Shown: positions 35,593 to 44,315 of the stretch, piece after piece
Layout: each line of letters starts with the position of its first letter
Numbering within the stretch: position 1 is the first letter of the stretch
Assembly (NCBI GenBank): GCA_002425415.1
Contig: DIMG01000033.1
Location: 1 to 64,000, forward strand
Length of the DNA: 64,000 nt
Direction: 5' to 3'
From: Micavibrio sp. UBA5572
GTDB lineage: Bacteria; Pseudomonadota; Alphaproteobacteria; Micavibrionales; Micavibrionaceae
Translations under genes and position numbers: made by a program
The notes under the pieces: generated by a model
Told to the model about the DNA's origin: nothing
What the model saw: the letters and a program-made list of their open reading frames with translations, nothing else
The model's database searches: none

Positions 35593-36537
35593 ATGGTTGC
35601 TTTGGAATTTGAAAAACCGATTGCAGAACTAGAGGGAAAAATTTTAGAGCTGCGAAACATGACCAGCAGCAAAGATTTTAGCATCTCGGAAGAAATCAGC
35701 CGACTTGAGACTAAAGCTGAAAAGCTGAAGATGAGCACATACGGGAAGTTAACGGCCGCCCAAAAAGTTCAAGTTGCCCGTCATCCTGAACGCCCCCATT
35801 TTTGCGATTACATCAAAGGAATGATAACAGATTTCACACCATTGGCCGGAGACCGTTGTTTCGGTGAAGATGACGCTTTGGTTGGTGGTCTTGGACGATT
35901 TAATGGTCGCTCTGTTGTTGTTATGGGACAAGAAAAAGGAAACGACACGACATCACGGATCAAACATAATTTTGGTATGGCTCGCCCCGAAGGATACCGC
36001 AAAGCCATCCGCCTGATGGATATGGCCAGCCAATTCCAGCTCCCCGTCATTACATTGGTGGACACTGCCGGAGCCTATCCGGGCGTTGATGCCGAAGCCC
36101 GCGGCCAAGCCGAAGCCATTGCCCAATCCATTGACTCTTGCCTGCGTCTGCGCACCCCGATCATCTCTGTGATAATCGGCGAAGGCGGCTCTGGAGGAGC
36201 AATCGCCATTGCAACAGCAGACCGCGTTTATATGCTTGAACATTCAATTTATTCTGTCATTTCTCCTGAAGGCTGTGCATCAATTTTATGGCGTTCGGCA
36301 CAACAAGCAGAAGAAGCAGCCGCAGCGCTTAAGCTAACAGCCCAAGATTTATTATCCTTGAAACTGATCGACGCGATCATCCCTGAACCTCTGGGCGGTG
36401 CGCATCGCCAAAAAGACGAGGCCATAGCCATGGTCAGTCAGAAGATAGAAAAAGGCTTGAATGAACTCAGCCCATGGGATTCAGAAAGATTGTTCAAACG
36501 CCGTCGTCAAAAATTCCTATCCATGGGACGAGTATAA
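35593..36537 (+). CDS. accA: Acetyl-CoA carboxylase carboxyltransferase subunit alpha
   Basis: The 314-residue subunit, with AccD, moves the carboxyl group from biotin to acetyl-CoA in fatty-acid synthesis. Landmarks are the N-terminal 'FEKPIAELEGKILEL', 'QEKGNDT', 'LVDTAGAYPGVDAEARGQAEAIA', 'GEGGSGGAIAI' and 'SPEGCASILW'. Length and layout are typical. AAGGAAG lies about 10 bases before the ATG. The stop is immediately followed by the end of the convergent RHH gene. Confidence 0.97.
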   Translation: MVALEFEKPIAELEGKILELRNMTSSKDFSISEEISRLETKAEKLKMSTYGKLTAAQKVQVARHPERPHFCDYIKGMITDFTPLAGDRCFGEDDALVGGLGRFNGRSVVVMGQEKGNDTTSRIKHNFGMARPEGYRKAIRLMDMASQFQLPVITLVDTAGAYPGVDAEARGQAEAIAQSIDSCLRLRTPIISVIIGEGGSGGAIAIATADRVYMLEHSIYSVISPEGCASILWRSAQQAEEAAAALKLTAQDLLSLKLIDAIIPEPLGGAHRQKDEAIAMVSQKIEKGLNELSPWDSERLFKRRRQKFLSMGRV

Positions 36538-36957
36538 TTAAACAGCTTTGGAGAAAAGTTTTTGATTCTCCGAACATAAATCCACTTCGGTCACGCGAGC
36601 GCGTGCTTTCATATTTTCAAAATTGCCATGATGCACATGAGCATGACCGTCTTCTGTACTGGCCGCCCTAAAATACAAAAGCAAGAAGACGCGAATTGCC
36701 GCCGTCAAAGTGCTCTGCTTCACCTTACGCAGATAAATCAGAGAACAAACATTGTGAATACTGGTACGCTCGCGACGAGCAACATCATACAAAGAATCCC
36801 ACATTTCCGGCTCTAATCGAACCGACGTGCGCCGCCCCAAAATGGTAATATTTTTACTAACCAAAGTGGATTTCTGACGCTGATCACTAGCCATAACATT
36901 CGATGCTAAAAAACCATCATCAACCCGATAATAACAATTTGATTCTTTTAAAGTCAT
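36538..36957 (-). CDS. Ribbon-helix-helix domain protein
   Basis: From the ATG at 36957, preceded by a strong GGGGGAGAG, the protein has 139 residues. The RHH core is 'ILGRRTSVRLEPEMWDSLYDVARRE' (shown in part; about residues 38-60), followed by helices and a polar C-terminal tail. Such proteins bind DNA as dimers through the strand, and small RHH proteins of this type are common in alphaproteobacteria with unknown targets. The tail after residue 95 is not recognisable. No toxin or transposase partner is adjacent, so a simple repressor is more likely than an antitoxin. Confidence 0.75.
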   Translation of the reverse strand: MTLKESNCYYRVDDGFLASNVMASDQRQKSTLVSKNITILGRRTSVRLEPEMWDSLYDVARRERTSIHNVCSLIYLRKVKQSTLTAAIRVFLLLYFRAASTEDGHAHVHHGNFENMKARARVTEVDLCSENQKLFSKAV

Positions 36958-37026
36958 ACTCTCCCCCCTTAAAGTTACACCTTTAAGTGTACATTTTGTT
37001 GGGGAATTAATCAACCATTGGTTACA

Positions 37027-37317
37027 TTAAATAAACATTTTTCGCGTTTTCGCTTCTTCGACCGTCAAGGTTTTGATTTTAAGGGCATGCACCCCCCCAC
37101 GAATTTCCTCATCCAAAGCATGATAAATCATCCTATGCCGCTCGGTTAAAGACTTGTCTACAAACAAATCGGACACGACAATAACTTCAAAATGACTTTC
37201 CCCGCCGTCCCGATACCCGCTATGACCGATATGTTTTTCGCTAAAATCATCCACTTGAAGAAAAAAAGGGGAAAAAGCTTCTTCTAAAGCCTTGATTATG
37301 CGCTCACGAACTGACAT
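37027..37317 (-). CDS. BolA family protein
   Basis: The 96-residue BolA fold is visible in 'RIIKALEEAFSP', 'DFSEKHIGHSGYRDGGESHFEVIVVS', 'DKSLTERHRMIYHALDEEI' and 'GGVHALKIKTLT'. BolA proteins work with monothiol glutaredoxins in Fe-S handling and act as stress regulators. It is divergent from a J-domain gene and near cobS-cobT, an alphaproteobacterial hallmark. Confidence 0.92.
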   Translation of the reverse strand: MSVRERIIKALEEAFSPFFLQVDDFSEKHIGHSGYRDGGESHFEVIVVSDLFVDKSLTERHRMIYHALDEEIRGGVHALKIKTLTVEEAKTRKMFI

Positions 37318-37359
37318 TTATTTTGCTCCTTGATACCATTTCATTTTATCATAAAAAGA

Positions 37360-37959
37360 ATGCCTGAAATATTTTTAAAACCGAACTCACCAGAATTTGC
37401 AGACTCCTATAAGGAAACCCGCATAAACAAACGCAACTGTGATATGCCGGAATGTCAGGAATGTGGGGACTTCAAGGCACCAAAGGATCGCGCGCTCAGT
37501 GAATATTACTGGTTTTGCCTACCACACGTTCAAGAATATAACAAAGCGTGGGACTTCTTTTCAGGCATGTCTCCTGCCGATATTGAACACCATATCAATA
37601 AAAGCACCGTTTGGGATCGCCCCACCCAACGACATGACAGCATGTTCAATGAAACTCTTCGCCAAAAAGCATGGCAAACCTACAATTTCACAGATGAAGA
37701 ACCGCCGAAGTCCCGAGAATATCATAATAATACCCCATCCAGAAACACTCCCGAACTGGAAGCCCTTGCTCTTTTAGGCATAGAGCCCCCCGTCACACTT
37801 GAAGGCATCAAAACCCGTTACAAAATTCTGGTCAAAAAATATCACCCTGACCACATTGGCCCGGATACCCAAGCGGAAGAGCTATTGAAGAAAATCAATA
37901 TGGCCTTTACTATCTTGAGGATGGCCTACCAAAAATTTGAAACTCTTCCTGAAAAATAA
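37360..37959 (+). CDS. J-domain (DnaJ-like) protein with N-terminal cysteine motif
   Basis: The 199-residue protein has a conserved N-terminal segment with a possible metal site ('CDMPECQECGDFKAPK' and 'WFCLPHVQEYN', about 27-62) and a C-terminal J domain with the HPD motif in 'KKYHPDHIG' near residue 168. J proteins stimulate Hsp70 (DnaK). ATG 37360 is chosen because homologous sequence begins there. The divergent bolA and downstream cobS/cobT match the usual order, although an extra gene is inserted before cobS here. Confidence 0.85.
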   Translation: MPEIFLKPNSPEFADSYKETRINKRNCDMPECQECGDFKAPKDRALSEYYWFCLPHVQEYNKAWDFFSGMSPADIEHHINKSTVWDRPTQRHDSMFNETLRQKAWQTYNFTDEEPPKSREYHNNTPSRNTPELEALALLGIEPPVTLEGIKTRYKILVKKYHPDHIGPDTQAEELLKKINMAFTILRMAYQKFETLPEK

Positions 37960-37976
37960 GGAATAAGGAATAAGTT

Positions 37977-38885
37977 ATGACCAATCCCAAACAAAGACTC
38001 TTGGGGACAATAATGTTCCTTGCTTTTGCCTTCTCTTTGACAGGGGCAAAAGCCGAAACTCAACCCTCGACATATGAGCGCGTAGTCGCCAGCAAAACAT
38101 TACGCTGCGGCTACCTTCCTTACGAACCATACATCTCTGTCGATCCAAATACAGGTGAAGTAAGCGGCATAACCCATGATTATTTTGAGAGTGTCGCACA
38201 ACGAAACGGATTCAAAATCGAATGGGCACAAGATGTAAATATCGATCAACTTGTCCCTACCATTGAATCCGGAAAAATTGATGCAGCCTGCATTCCCGCC
38301 ACACCCGATGAAAACTGGGAACAAGTTCTTGATTTTCCGGCTTACCTTGGCTCGCTCCCTTATTTTATTTATGTCCCCAAAGACAGCACTCTGAACAAAG
38401 AACAACTGGACAAAGCGCGATTTGCAACACAAGACGGATTTGCTTTAACCGACATCACAAAAAATGCATTTCCCGATGCAATATATATCGGCCTGACACA
38501 AACAGCATCAACGGCAGAACTGTACGACCAACTCAAATACAAAAAGACCGATGCGCTAGTCAACGAACATATTTCTGCATCCTTATATATGAAGAATAAT
38601 CCTGATGTTATTCGACGTTTTTCCGATACACCCGTAATAGCAATGAGAATGTTTATGCTATCAAAGAAAGGGGACAAAGAAATGACCGATTTTCTGGATA
38701 AAACATTCAATGTCGATATTCCTGAAAATCTGGCAGTAATGAAAGAAATTCTGAAAAAAAACAAAATGGAAAAAGGATCTTTGTTTTTAGGAGAAGAATG
38801 CATAAAGCCTGAAACTACAGAAAAAGGATGGAGAATCTGCGAACAACCCACCCCACCCGAAACCATAGAAAAAGAAAAAAAATAA
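37977..38885 (+). CDS. Orphan periplasmic solute-binding protein (family 3)
   Basis: The 302-residue protein has a signal peptide ('MFLAFAFSLTGAKAE') and a family 3 solute-binding fold: 'TLRCGYLPYEPYI', 'GITHDYFESVAQRNGFKIEWA', 'SGKIDAACIPAT' and a second lobe with 'RFATQDGF'. Family members bind amino acids or related polar solutes. No ABC permease or ATPase gene is nearby, so it may serve a distant transporter or act as a sensor. It sits between the J-domain gene and cobS, an unusual insertion. Its C-terminus is unusually charged. Confidence 0.8.
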   Translation: MTNPKQRLLGTIMFLAFAFSLTGAKAETQPSTYERVVASKTLRCGYLPYEPYISVDPNTGEVSGITHDYFESVAQRNGFKIEWAQDVNIDQLVPTIESGKIDAACIPATPDENWEQVLDFPAYLGSLPYFIYVPKDSTLNKEQLDKARFATQDGFALTDITKNAFPDAIYIGLTQTASTAELYDQLKYKKTDALVNEHISASLYMKNNPDVIRRFSDTPVIAMRMFMLSKKGDKEMTDFLDKTFNVDIPENLAVMKEILKKNKMEKGSLFLGEECIKPETTEKGWRICEQPTPPETIEKEKK

Positions 38886-38888
38886 CCA

Positions 38889-39890
38889 ATGCCCGACATC
38901 AAACAAGAACCCATGGCGATGGCCTTTGACGTGACGACCTTAACGCCAAACAATCCGCGTCACACCTCTATTCCTGATAAAATGTACAATGCCCGTGAAA
39001 CATTCGGGCTGGATATTGATTGGGAAGTTCCGGGGTTCAGCCACGACATGCCCAATGTTCCGACCAAAGACGAAACTTACCAATTCGACCACGACACAAC
39101 ATTGGCTTTACTCGCAGGCTTTGCCTTTAACCGCCGCGTCATGATCCAAGGCTACCACGGAACAGGGAAATCAACCCATATCGAACAAGTCGCGGCAAGA
39201 TTAAACTGGCCGTGTGTCCGGATCAACCTTGACAGCCATGTCAGCCGGATCGACCTTCTGGGAAAAGACATGATTGTCTTAAAAGAAGGGAAACAAATCA
39301 CCGAATGGAAAGAAGGCTTGTTGCCTTGGGCAATCCAAAATCCGGTTGCTCTGACATTTGATGAATATGATGCTGGCCGCCCCGATGTGATGTTTGTTAT
39401 CCAACGAATTCTCGAAGCCGAAGGACGATTGACCTTGCTCGATCAAAATCAGGTCATCCGCCCCCATCCGGCATTCCGCATGTTTGCAACCGCCAATACC
39501 ATCGGCTTGGGCGATGCAACGGGGCTCTATCACGGCACCCACCAGCTCAACCAAGGCCAGCTTGACCGCTGGAATATTGTGACTATTCTGAACTACCTTC
39601 CACATGATGATGAAATTGCCATCGTCATGGCAAAAATTCCGGAAGCCAAACGCGAAGACATAGATAAAATGGTCAAAATGGCCAGCCTGACCCGCGAAGG
39701 ATTTAAAAACGGCGACCTCTCGACCTTAATGTCTCCACGAACTGTAATCAGCTGGGCAGAAAACACAAAAATTTTTAGTAATCGTGAATTTGCGTTCCGC
39801 CTCAGCTTTTACAATAAATGCGATGAAATGGAACGTCCAATCCTGTCGGAATATTACCAACGCTGTTTCGGTACAGACATCAAGGAATAA
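38889..39890 (+). CDS. cobS: Cobaltochelatase subunit CobS (AAA+ ATPase)
   Basis: The 333-residue AAA+ protein has Walker A 'GYHGTGKST' near residue 88, Walker B 'PVALTFDEYDAGRP' near 152, and 'MFATANTIGLGDATGLYHGTHQLNQGQLDRW'-type sensor elements, given here only by their start. CobS with CobT powers cobalt insertion by CobN in aerobic cobalamin synthesis. The start ATG is 3 bases after the previous stop codon. CobN is not in this window, and CobST-like pairs also occur without it. Confidence 0.93.
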   Translation: MPDIKQEPMAMAFDVTTLTPNNPRHTSIPDKMYNARETFGLDIDWEVPGFSHDMPNVPTKDETYQFDHDTTLALLAGFAFNRRVMIQGYHGTGKSTHIEQVAARLNWPCVRINLDSHVSRIDLLGKDMIVLKEGKQITEWKEGLLPWAIQNPVALTFDEYDAGRPDVMFVIQRILEAEGRLTLLDQNQVIRPHPAFRMFATANTIGLGDATGLYHGTHQLNQGQLDRWNIVTILNYLPHDDEIAIVMAKIPEAKREDIDKMVKMASLTREGFKNGDLSTLMSPRTVISWAENTKIFSNREFAFRLSFYNKCDEMERPILSEYYQRCFGTDIKE

Positions 39891-39894
39891 CAAA

Positions 39895-41766
39895 TTGACA
39901 TCGGTCAGCGACATCGAACATTTTAAGGATGCGCAGGCCGCAACCGTTCGGGCTATTGCCGGTAAAAAAGCAGTAGACGTTTATTACAGCCCTGCCGAAA
40001 CCGTCTCGAAAAAATTATCCAACCAACCGGACAATCGGGCAAGATTATCCATTCCTCCTCTTTCTTTAAGTGAGAAAGACAAAGCCGCAGCCAGAGGCGA
40101 GGCCGACGCCGAAGCCCTGCGTTTGAAGCTCCATAACAGCAAACTACACCAAAAACTTGCCCCGAAAGACGACCGCGCCCGCGCAGCTTTTGATGCGATA
40201 GAAACAGCGCGCATAGAAGCCATGGGATCACAAGGATATGACGGCATTTCCCAAAACTTGAACGCTGCCCTTGAAAAAAAATGCGCCCAATTAGGCTATC
40301 ACCAATTACAAAACCGAAGAAACGATACCCTGCCCGATGCCCTTCACGCGCTCATCAGGTCGAAACTCACAAATTCGCCCCTTCCTGACAATGCCAACCA
40401 TCTGGTGAACCTGTGGCAAGGCTGGATTGATGAACGTCTGGGAAAAAACTGGGAACAACGCCTGAAAGAAACACTGACCAACCAGAAAGATTTCATCGGT
40501 GAAAGCCGCAAACTTATGCGTCGCCTTGAACTATTAAGTGCAGACGAAGACGGCGATAACGAAATCGACAATGACGACAATAACGCCCCATCCGAAAACA
40601 AAGAAAAAAACGAAACGGATAGCTGTGATCTGGACTCAGAAAACGAAAATCCAGAAGACGGAGAGGATAGCCAAGGCGATGACCAATCCGAAGACGGTGA
40701 CGATAAACAAACTGACGACAATCAGGACGATCAAGCCGCCAGTGAAGATCCATCAGGGCAACATGGTGAAATAGACGATAACAAAAACTATGATGATGTT
40801 GCCGAAATAAAATCAGATGACCCTGCAAATCAGACATCCCCCGGAACAACCTACGCCATTTATACAACCCAATACGATGAAGTCGTTCGCGCTGAAGAAT
40901 TAGCCGATTTCGAGGAACTTTACCGCCTGCGTGAACTACTCGATAAACAACTGGTCAACATGCAACCCCTTGTCGCAAAACTGGCCAACCGCCTGCAAAG
41001 AAAGTTATTGGCACGCCAACAACGCTCATGGTTATTCGATCAGGAAGAAGGCTATCTGGATTCCTCGCGACTTGCCCGCGTCATTGCCAACCCTTCAGTT
41101 CCACTCACCTTTAAACAGGAAAAAGAGACCGAGTTTAAAGATACGGTTGTCACTCTCCTTCTGGATAATTCAGGATCAATGCGCGGTCGTCCAATCACCA
41201 TTGCCGCCATGTGTGCTGATATTTTGGCACGCACATTGGAACGTTGCGGGATCAAGGTTGAAATTCTCGGTTTTACCACCCGCACATGGAAAGGCGGAAA
41301 ATCACGAGATATATGGATCGGAAATGGTCGCTCCGAACTCCCTGGTCGCCTCAACGATTTACGCCACATTATCTATAAATCTGCGGACTTGCCCATGCGC
41401 CGCGCAAGAAAAAATCTGGGACTGATGCTCAAAGAAGGCCTGCTCAAAGAAAATATCGATGGTGAAGCTCTGGTCTGGGCATATAACCGTATCGCATCCC
41501 GCAGCGAAGAACGCAAAATCCTGATGGTCATCTCAGACGGAGCCCCCGTGGACGATTCAACTCTATCCGTCAATCCTGCCAATATTCTGGAAGCCGATTT
41601 GCGCCACGTCATCAACTGGATCGAAACCATCGGCAAAGTCGATCTGACTGCCATCGGCATCGGCCATGATGTCACACGCTATTACGGGCGCGCCATTACA
41701 ATCTCAGATGCCTCCGATCTCGGCGAGGCTTTGATTACAAACCTCTCGGAATTATTTGATAAGTAG
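39895..41766 (+). CDS. cobT: Cobaltochelatase subunit CobT (VWA domain)
   Basis: From TTG at 39895 (AAGGAA 7 bases upstream) the protein has 623 residues. The N-terminal helical region is followed by a long acidic Asp/Glu/Asn segment (about 215-310) typical of CobT. The C-terminal von Willebrand A domain has the metal-site motif in 'TLLLDNSGSMRGRPI' (about 417-431) and 'MVISDGAPVDDSTL'. It pairs with CobS just upstream to form the chelatase chaperone. The start is 4 bases after the cobS stop, so translation is probably coupled. Confidence 0.92.
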   Translation: MTSVSDIEHFKDAQAATVRAIAGKKAVDVYYSPAETVSKKLSNQPDNRARLSIPPLSLSEKDKAAARGEADAEALRLKLHNSKLHQKLAPKDDRARAAFDAIETARIEAMGSQGYDGISQNLNAALEKKCAQLGYHQLQNRRNDTLPDALHALIRSKLTNSPLPDNANHLVNLWQGWIDERLGKNWEQRLKETLTNQKDFIGESRKLMRRLELLSADEDGDNEIDNDDNNAPSENKEKNETDSCDLDSENENPEDGEDSQGDDQSEDGDDKQTDDNQDDQAASEDPSGQHGEIDDNKNYDDVAEIKSDDPANQTSPGTTYAIYTTQYDEVVRAEELADFEELYRLRELLDKQLVNMQPLVAKLANRLQRKLLARQQRSWLFDQEEGYLDSSRLARVIANPSVPLTFKQEKETEFKDTVVTLLLDNSGSMRGRPITIAAMCADILARTLERCGIKVEILGFTTRTWKGGKSRDIWIGNGRSELPGRLNDLRHIIYKSADLPMRRARKNLGLMLKEGLLKENIDGEALVWAYNRIASRSEERKILMVISDGAPVDDSTLSVNPANILEADLRHVINWIETIGKVDLTAIGIGHDVTRYYGRAITISDASDLGEALITNLSELFDK

Positions 41767-41810
41767 AAAATTTAAGCTATAAAGATTTAGAAACCTTCAA
41801 AACAGATAAA

Positions 41811-43124
41811 ATGATGACCAAACAAATTTACAAACCACGCCCGATTACAGGATTCCCAGAATGGCTGCCCGAAGTGCGCCTTATTGAACAACGCTGGATG
41901 GATCATATTCGTCGCGTATTTGAATCTTATGGTTTCTGTTCGATTGAAACACCGTCAGTCGAAGAAATAGACGTCCTGCGCGCAAAAGGTGAAGTCGACA
42001 AAGAAATCTATGTCATCGAACGTCTGCACAAAGATGAAAACGACAACGGAGAATCCCGTCTGGCCTTGCACTTTGACCAAACCGTTCCCCTCGCCCGTTA
42101 TGTCGCCCAACATTTCAATGAACTGGATTTTCCGTTCAAACGCTACCAGATGCAAAAAGTCTGGCGGGGCGAGCGTCCACAGGCTGGGCGTTTCCGTGAA
42201 TTCTACCAATGCGATATAGATGTGATCGGCGTTGATAATGTCCCGCTGCATTTTGACAGCGAACTCGCTGCCATTATGGTGGATATTTTGCGCGGCCTGA
42301 ATATAGGGCCGTTCCAAATGCAAATCAGCAACCGCAAAATCCTGATGGGACTATGCGCTGGTCTCGGCATTGAAGACCCAGCCCCCATCACCCGCGCCGT
42401 CGATAAAATTGAAAAAATCGGTGAAACCGAAACCAAAAAACTTCTAATTGAATCGGGTTTGAACGATGATAAAGCAACAATCATTCTGAAATTTGCAACC
42501 ATCAAAACACAAGACTCATCTTTTGTGGAGCAAGTTCTTGCACTCGGAGTATCCCATGAAACACTGGCTCAAGGGCTGGCTGAATTAGCATCAGTAATGA
42601 ATCAACTGACTCATATTGAAAAAGGCTTTGTCCTGGCTGACCTTTCAATTGTCCGTGGTCTCGATTACTACACAGGGACAGTGTACGAAACAAAACTGCT
42701 GGAAAATACCGATTTCGGCTCGATCTGCTCGGGTGGACGCTATGATGATCTGGCCGGAAGCTATATCAATAAACACTTGCCAGGTGTCGGAATTTCAATC
42801 GGCCTCTCACGCCTGTTCGAATACATGCGCATCAACAACAAACTTGAAATCGGTGCAAAATGCCCGACCGATATTCTGGTTTGTTTGCCCAGCGAAGACA
42901 AACGGGATGAAGCCGCGCAAACAGCCCGCCAACTTCGCGAACGCGGTTTTAATGTAGAACTCTATCACACCTACCAGAAAATCAAAAAACAAATGGCCTA
43001 CGCTGAAAAGAAAGCTATCCCATTCGTCTGGTTTCCACCGTTTGAAGACGGTCAACCACATGAAATTAAAAATATGCAAACAGGCGAACAAACCTCCGCC
43101 GATCCACAAACATGGGAAAAATAG
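41811..43124 (+). CDS. hisS: Histidyl-tRNA synthetase
   Basis: The 437-residue class II synthetase charges tRNA-His. Motif 1 surrounds 'RVFESYGF', motif 2 is in 'FDQTVPLARYVAQ' and 'RGERPQAGRFREFYQCDID', and the histidine-binding 'RGLDYYTGTVYE' and 'GGRYDDL' are present. The anticodon-binding domain is at the C-terminus (about 345-430). ATG 41814 is equally possible. Its stop codon is 2 bases before the next ATG. Confidence 0.97.
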   Translation: MMTKQIYKPRPITGFPEWLPEVRLIEQRWMDHIRRVFESYGFCSIETPSVEEIDVLRAKGEVDKEIYVIERLHKDENDNGESRLALHFDQTVPLARYVAQHFNELDFPFKRYQMQKVWRGERPQAGRFREFYQCDIDVIGVDNVPLHFDSELAAIMVDILRGLNIGPFQMQISNRKILMGLCAGLGIEDPAPITRAVDKIEKIGETETKKLLIESGLNDDKATIILKFATIKTQDSSFVEQVLALGVSHETLAQGLAELASVMNQLTHIEKGFVLADLSIVRGLDYYTGTVYETKLLENTDFGSICSGGRYDDLAGSYINKHLPGVGISIGLSRLFEYMRINNKLEIGAKCPTDILVCLPSEDKRDEAAQTARQLRERGFNVELYHTYQKIKKQMAYAEKKAIPFVWFPPFEDGQPHEIKNMQTGEQTSADPQTWEK

Positions 43125-43126
43125 AT

Positions 43127-43714
43127 ATGTCGAAATTATTATTTTCCACCATCCTGACTTGCTCGATTTTTGCAAATATCTCTGCACAAGCAGAACCATT
43201 CACCTATGCTCCTGATTTTTGCGACATGCAGGTGACCTTTCCTGAAAAACCATTTATCGAAACCAAATGCCTGAACGCAGGAGCAGAAAGAAATTGCACC
43301 GACATCGTGACCTTTAAAAAAATTGCACCGCCTGACGCATCGGTTAATTTCCGCGTCACCTGTGTGGAATACACACCGGAAGAGTTGGCAACCTACACAA
43401 ACGAGATCGTTGAAAAAACATTGGAAAAACTTCTTTCCGACCAAGGCTTCGAAGCCTATGACGTTTCATCCGATGACGTTGATGACGTTCGCAGATCAAC
43501 CACCATGAGTGTTGGCACAAAAGATAATATTCCCTACATCTATTCAGGACAAATCTGGATCGGAAAAAAATCGATGTTCACCATCGAAGCCCAAATGAAG
43601 GGGGATAAAAACGATGACATCGAAGCCACTTTTGCCAACATCCTTCGGGAAACCTATCCGGTCGGATTAAAACTTCCCGAAACAAAAACTATTCAGGCAG
43701 ACCAAAAGCCTTAA
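43127..43714 (+). CDS. Periplasmic protein of unknown function after hisS
   Basis: The 195-residue protein has a signal peptide ('MSKLLFSTILTCSIFANISAQA'-type, cleavage near residue 22). Four cysteines in the first half could form disulfides. A mixed alpha/beta pattern with 'YIYSGQIWIGKKSMFTIEAQ' follows. No family was recognised. Position 2 bases after hisS suggests coupled translation. The 3' end overlaps the convergent sufE by 26 bases. Confidence 0.65.
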   Translation: MSKLLFSTILTCSIFANISAQAEPFTYAPDFCDMQVTFPEKPFIETKCLNAGAERNCTDIVTFKKIAPPDASVNFRVTCVEYTPEELATYTNEIVEKTLEKLLSDQGFEAYDVSSDDVDDVRRSTTMSVGTKDNIPYIYSGQIWIGKKSMFTIEAQMKGDKNDDIEATFANILRETYPVGLKLPETKTIQADQKP

Positions 43715-44090
43715 TTTTTTCAACCATCGAGAAGAATCCGTTACGACGATTCGGGGATAAATTCTGATCCAACCCCAATTTGGAGAATATTTCTTCGACA
43801 TCGACCGATAAAATGTCAGTCACAGGTATATTATTGAAAATAACATAGAGAACGGCAACAAGCCCACGGACAATATGAGCATCACTATCGGCCTGAAATG
43901 TGAATTTTCCACTCTTAACGTCAGGAATCATCCAGACTTTGGATGTACATCCTTTGACCAAAAATTCGTCCCGATGAAGAGTATCAGGCAACTCTGGTAA
44001 AATTTTTCCTAAATCAATCAACACCCTATAACGATCTTCCCAATCGTCCATCAGCTCGAATGATTCGATAATTTCCTCAATGCTTCTCAT
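43689..44090 (-). CDS. sufE: Cysteine desulfuration protein SufE
   Basis: SufE accepts sulfur from the cysteine desulfurase SufS and passes it to Fe-S cluster assembly. The 133-residue protein has the acceptor Cys48 in 'FLVKGCTSKVW' and the helical 'ADSDAHIVRGLVAVLYVIFN' element. The other suf genes are not in this window, so this copy is separate from the main operon. Confidence 0.93.
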   Translation of the reverse strand: MRSIEEIIESFELMDDWEDRYRVLIDLGKILPELPDTLHRDEFLVKGCTSKVWMIPDVKSGKFTFQADSDAHIVRGLVAVLYVIFNNIPVTDILSVDVEEIFSKLGLDQNLSPNRRNGFFSMVEKIKAFGLPE

Positions 44091-44315
44091 AATACCTCGG
44101 TATAATCCCTTGATTTTTAACCCTTAAGGGCTGGACTTGGCAACAGCCTTATAATATCTTTCCTAAAGCAACGCAAATCACCCCTCGCCTCATCCATCTT
44201 TCATTAACGAATAGTGCATAAGATAATGAAAAGAAGGGCTTGCGCAGTTCGCTCGGCCTTGGCAGAGTGCACATATTGAGTCTTAAAATTAATTTGTCGT
44301 GAGGATCACGCGGTA

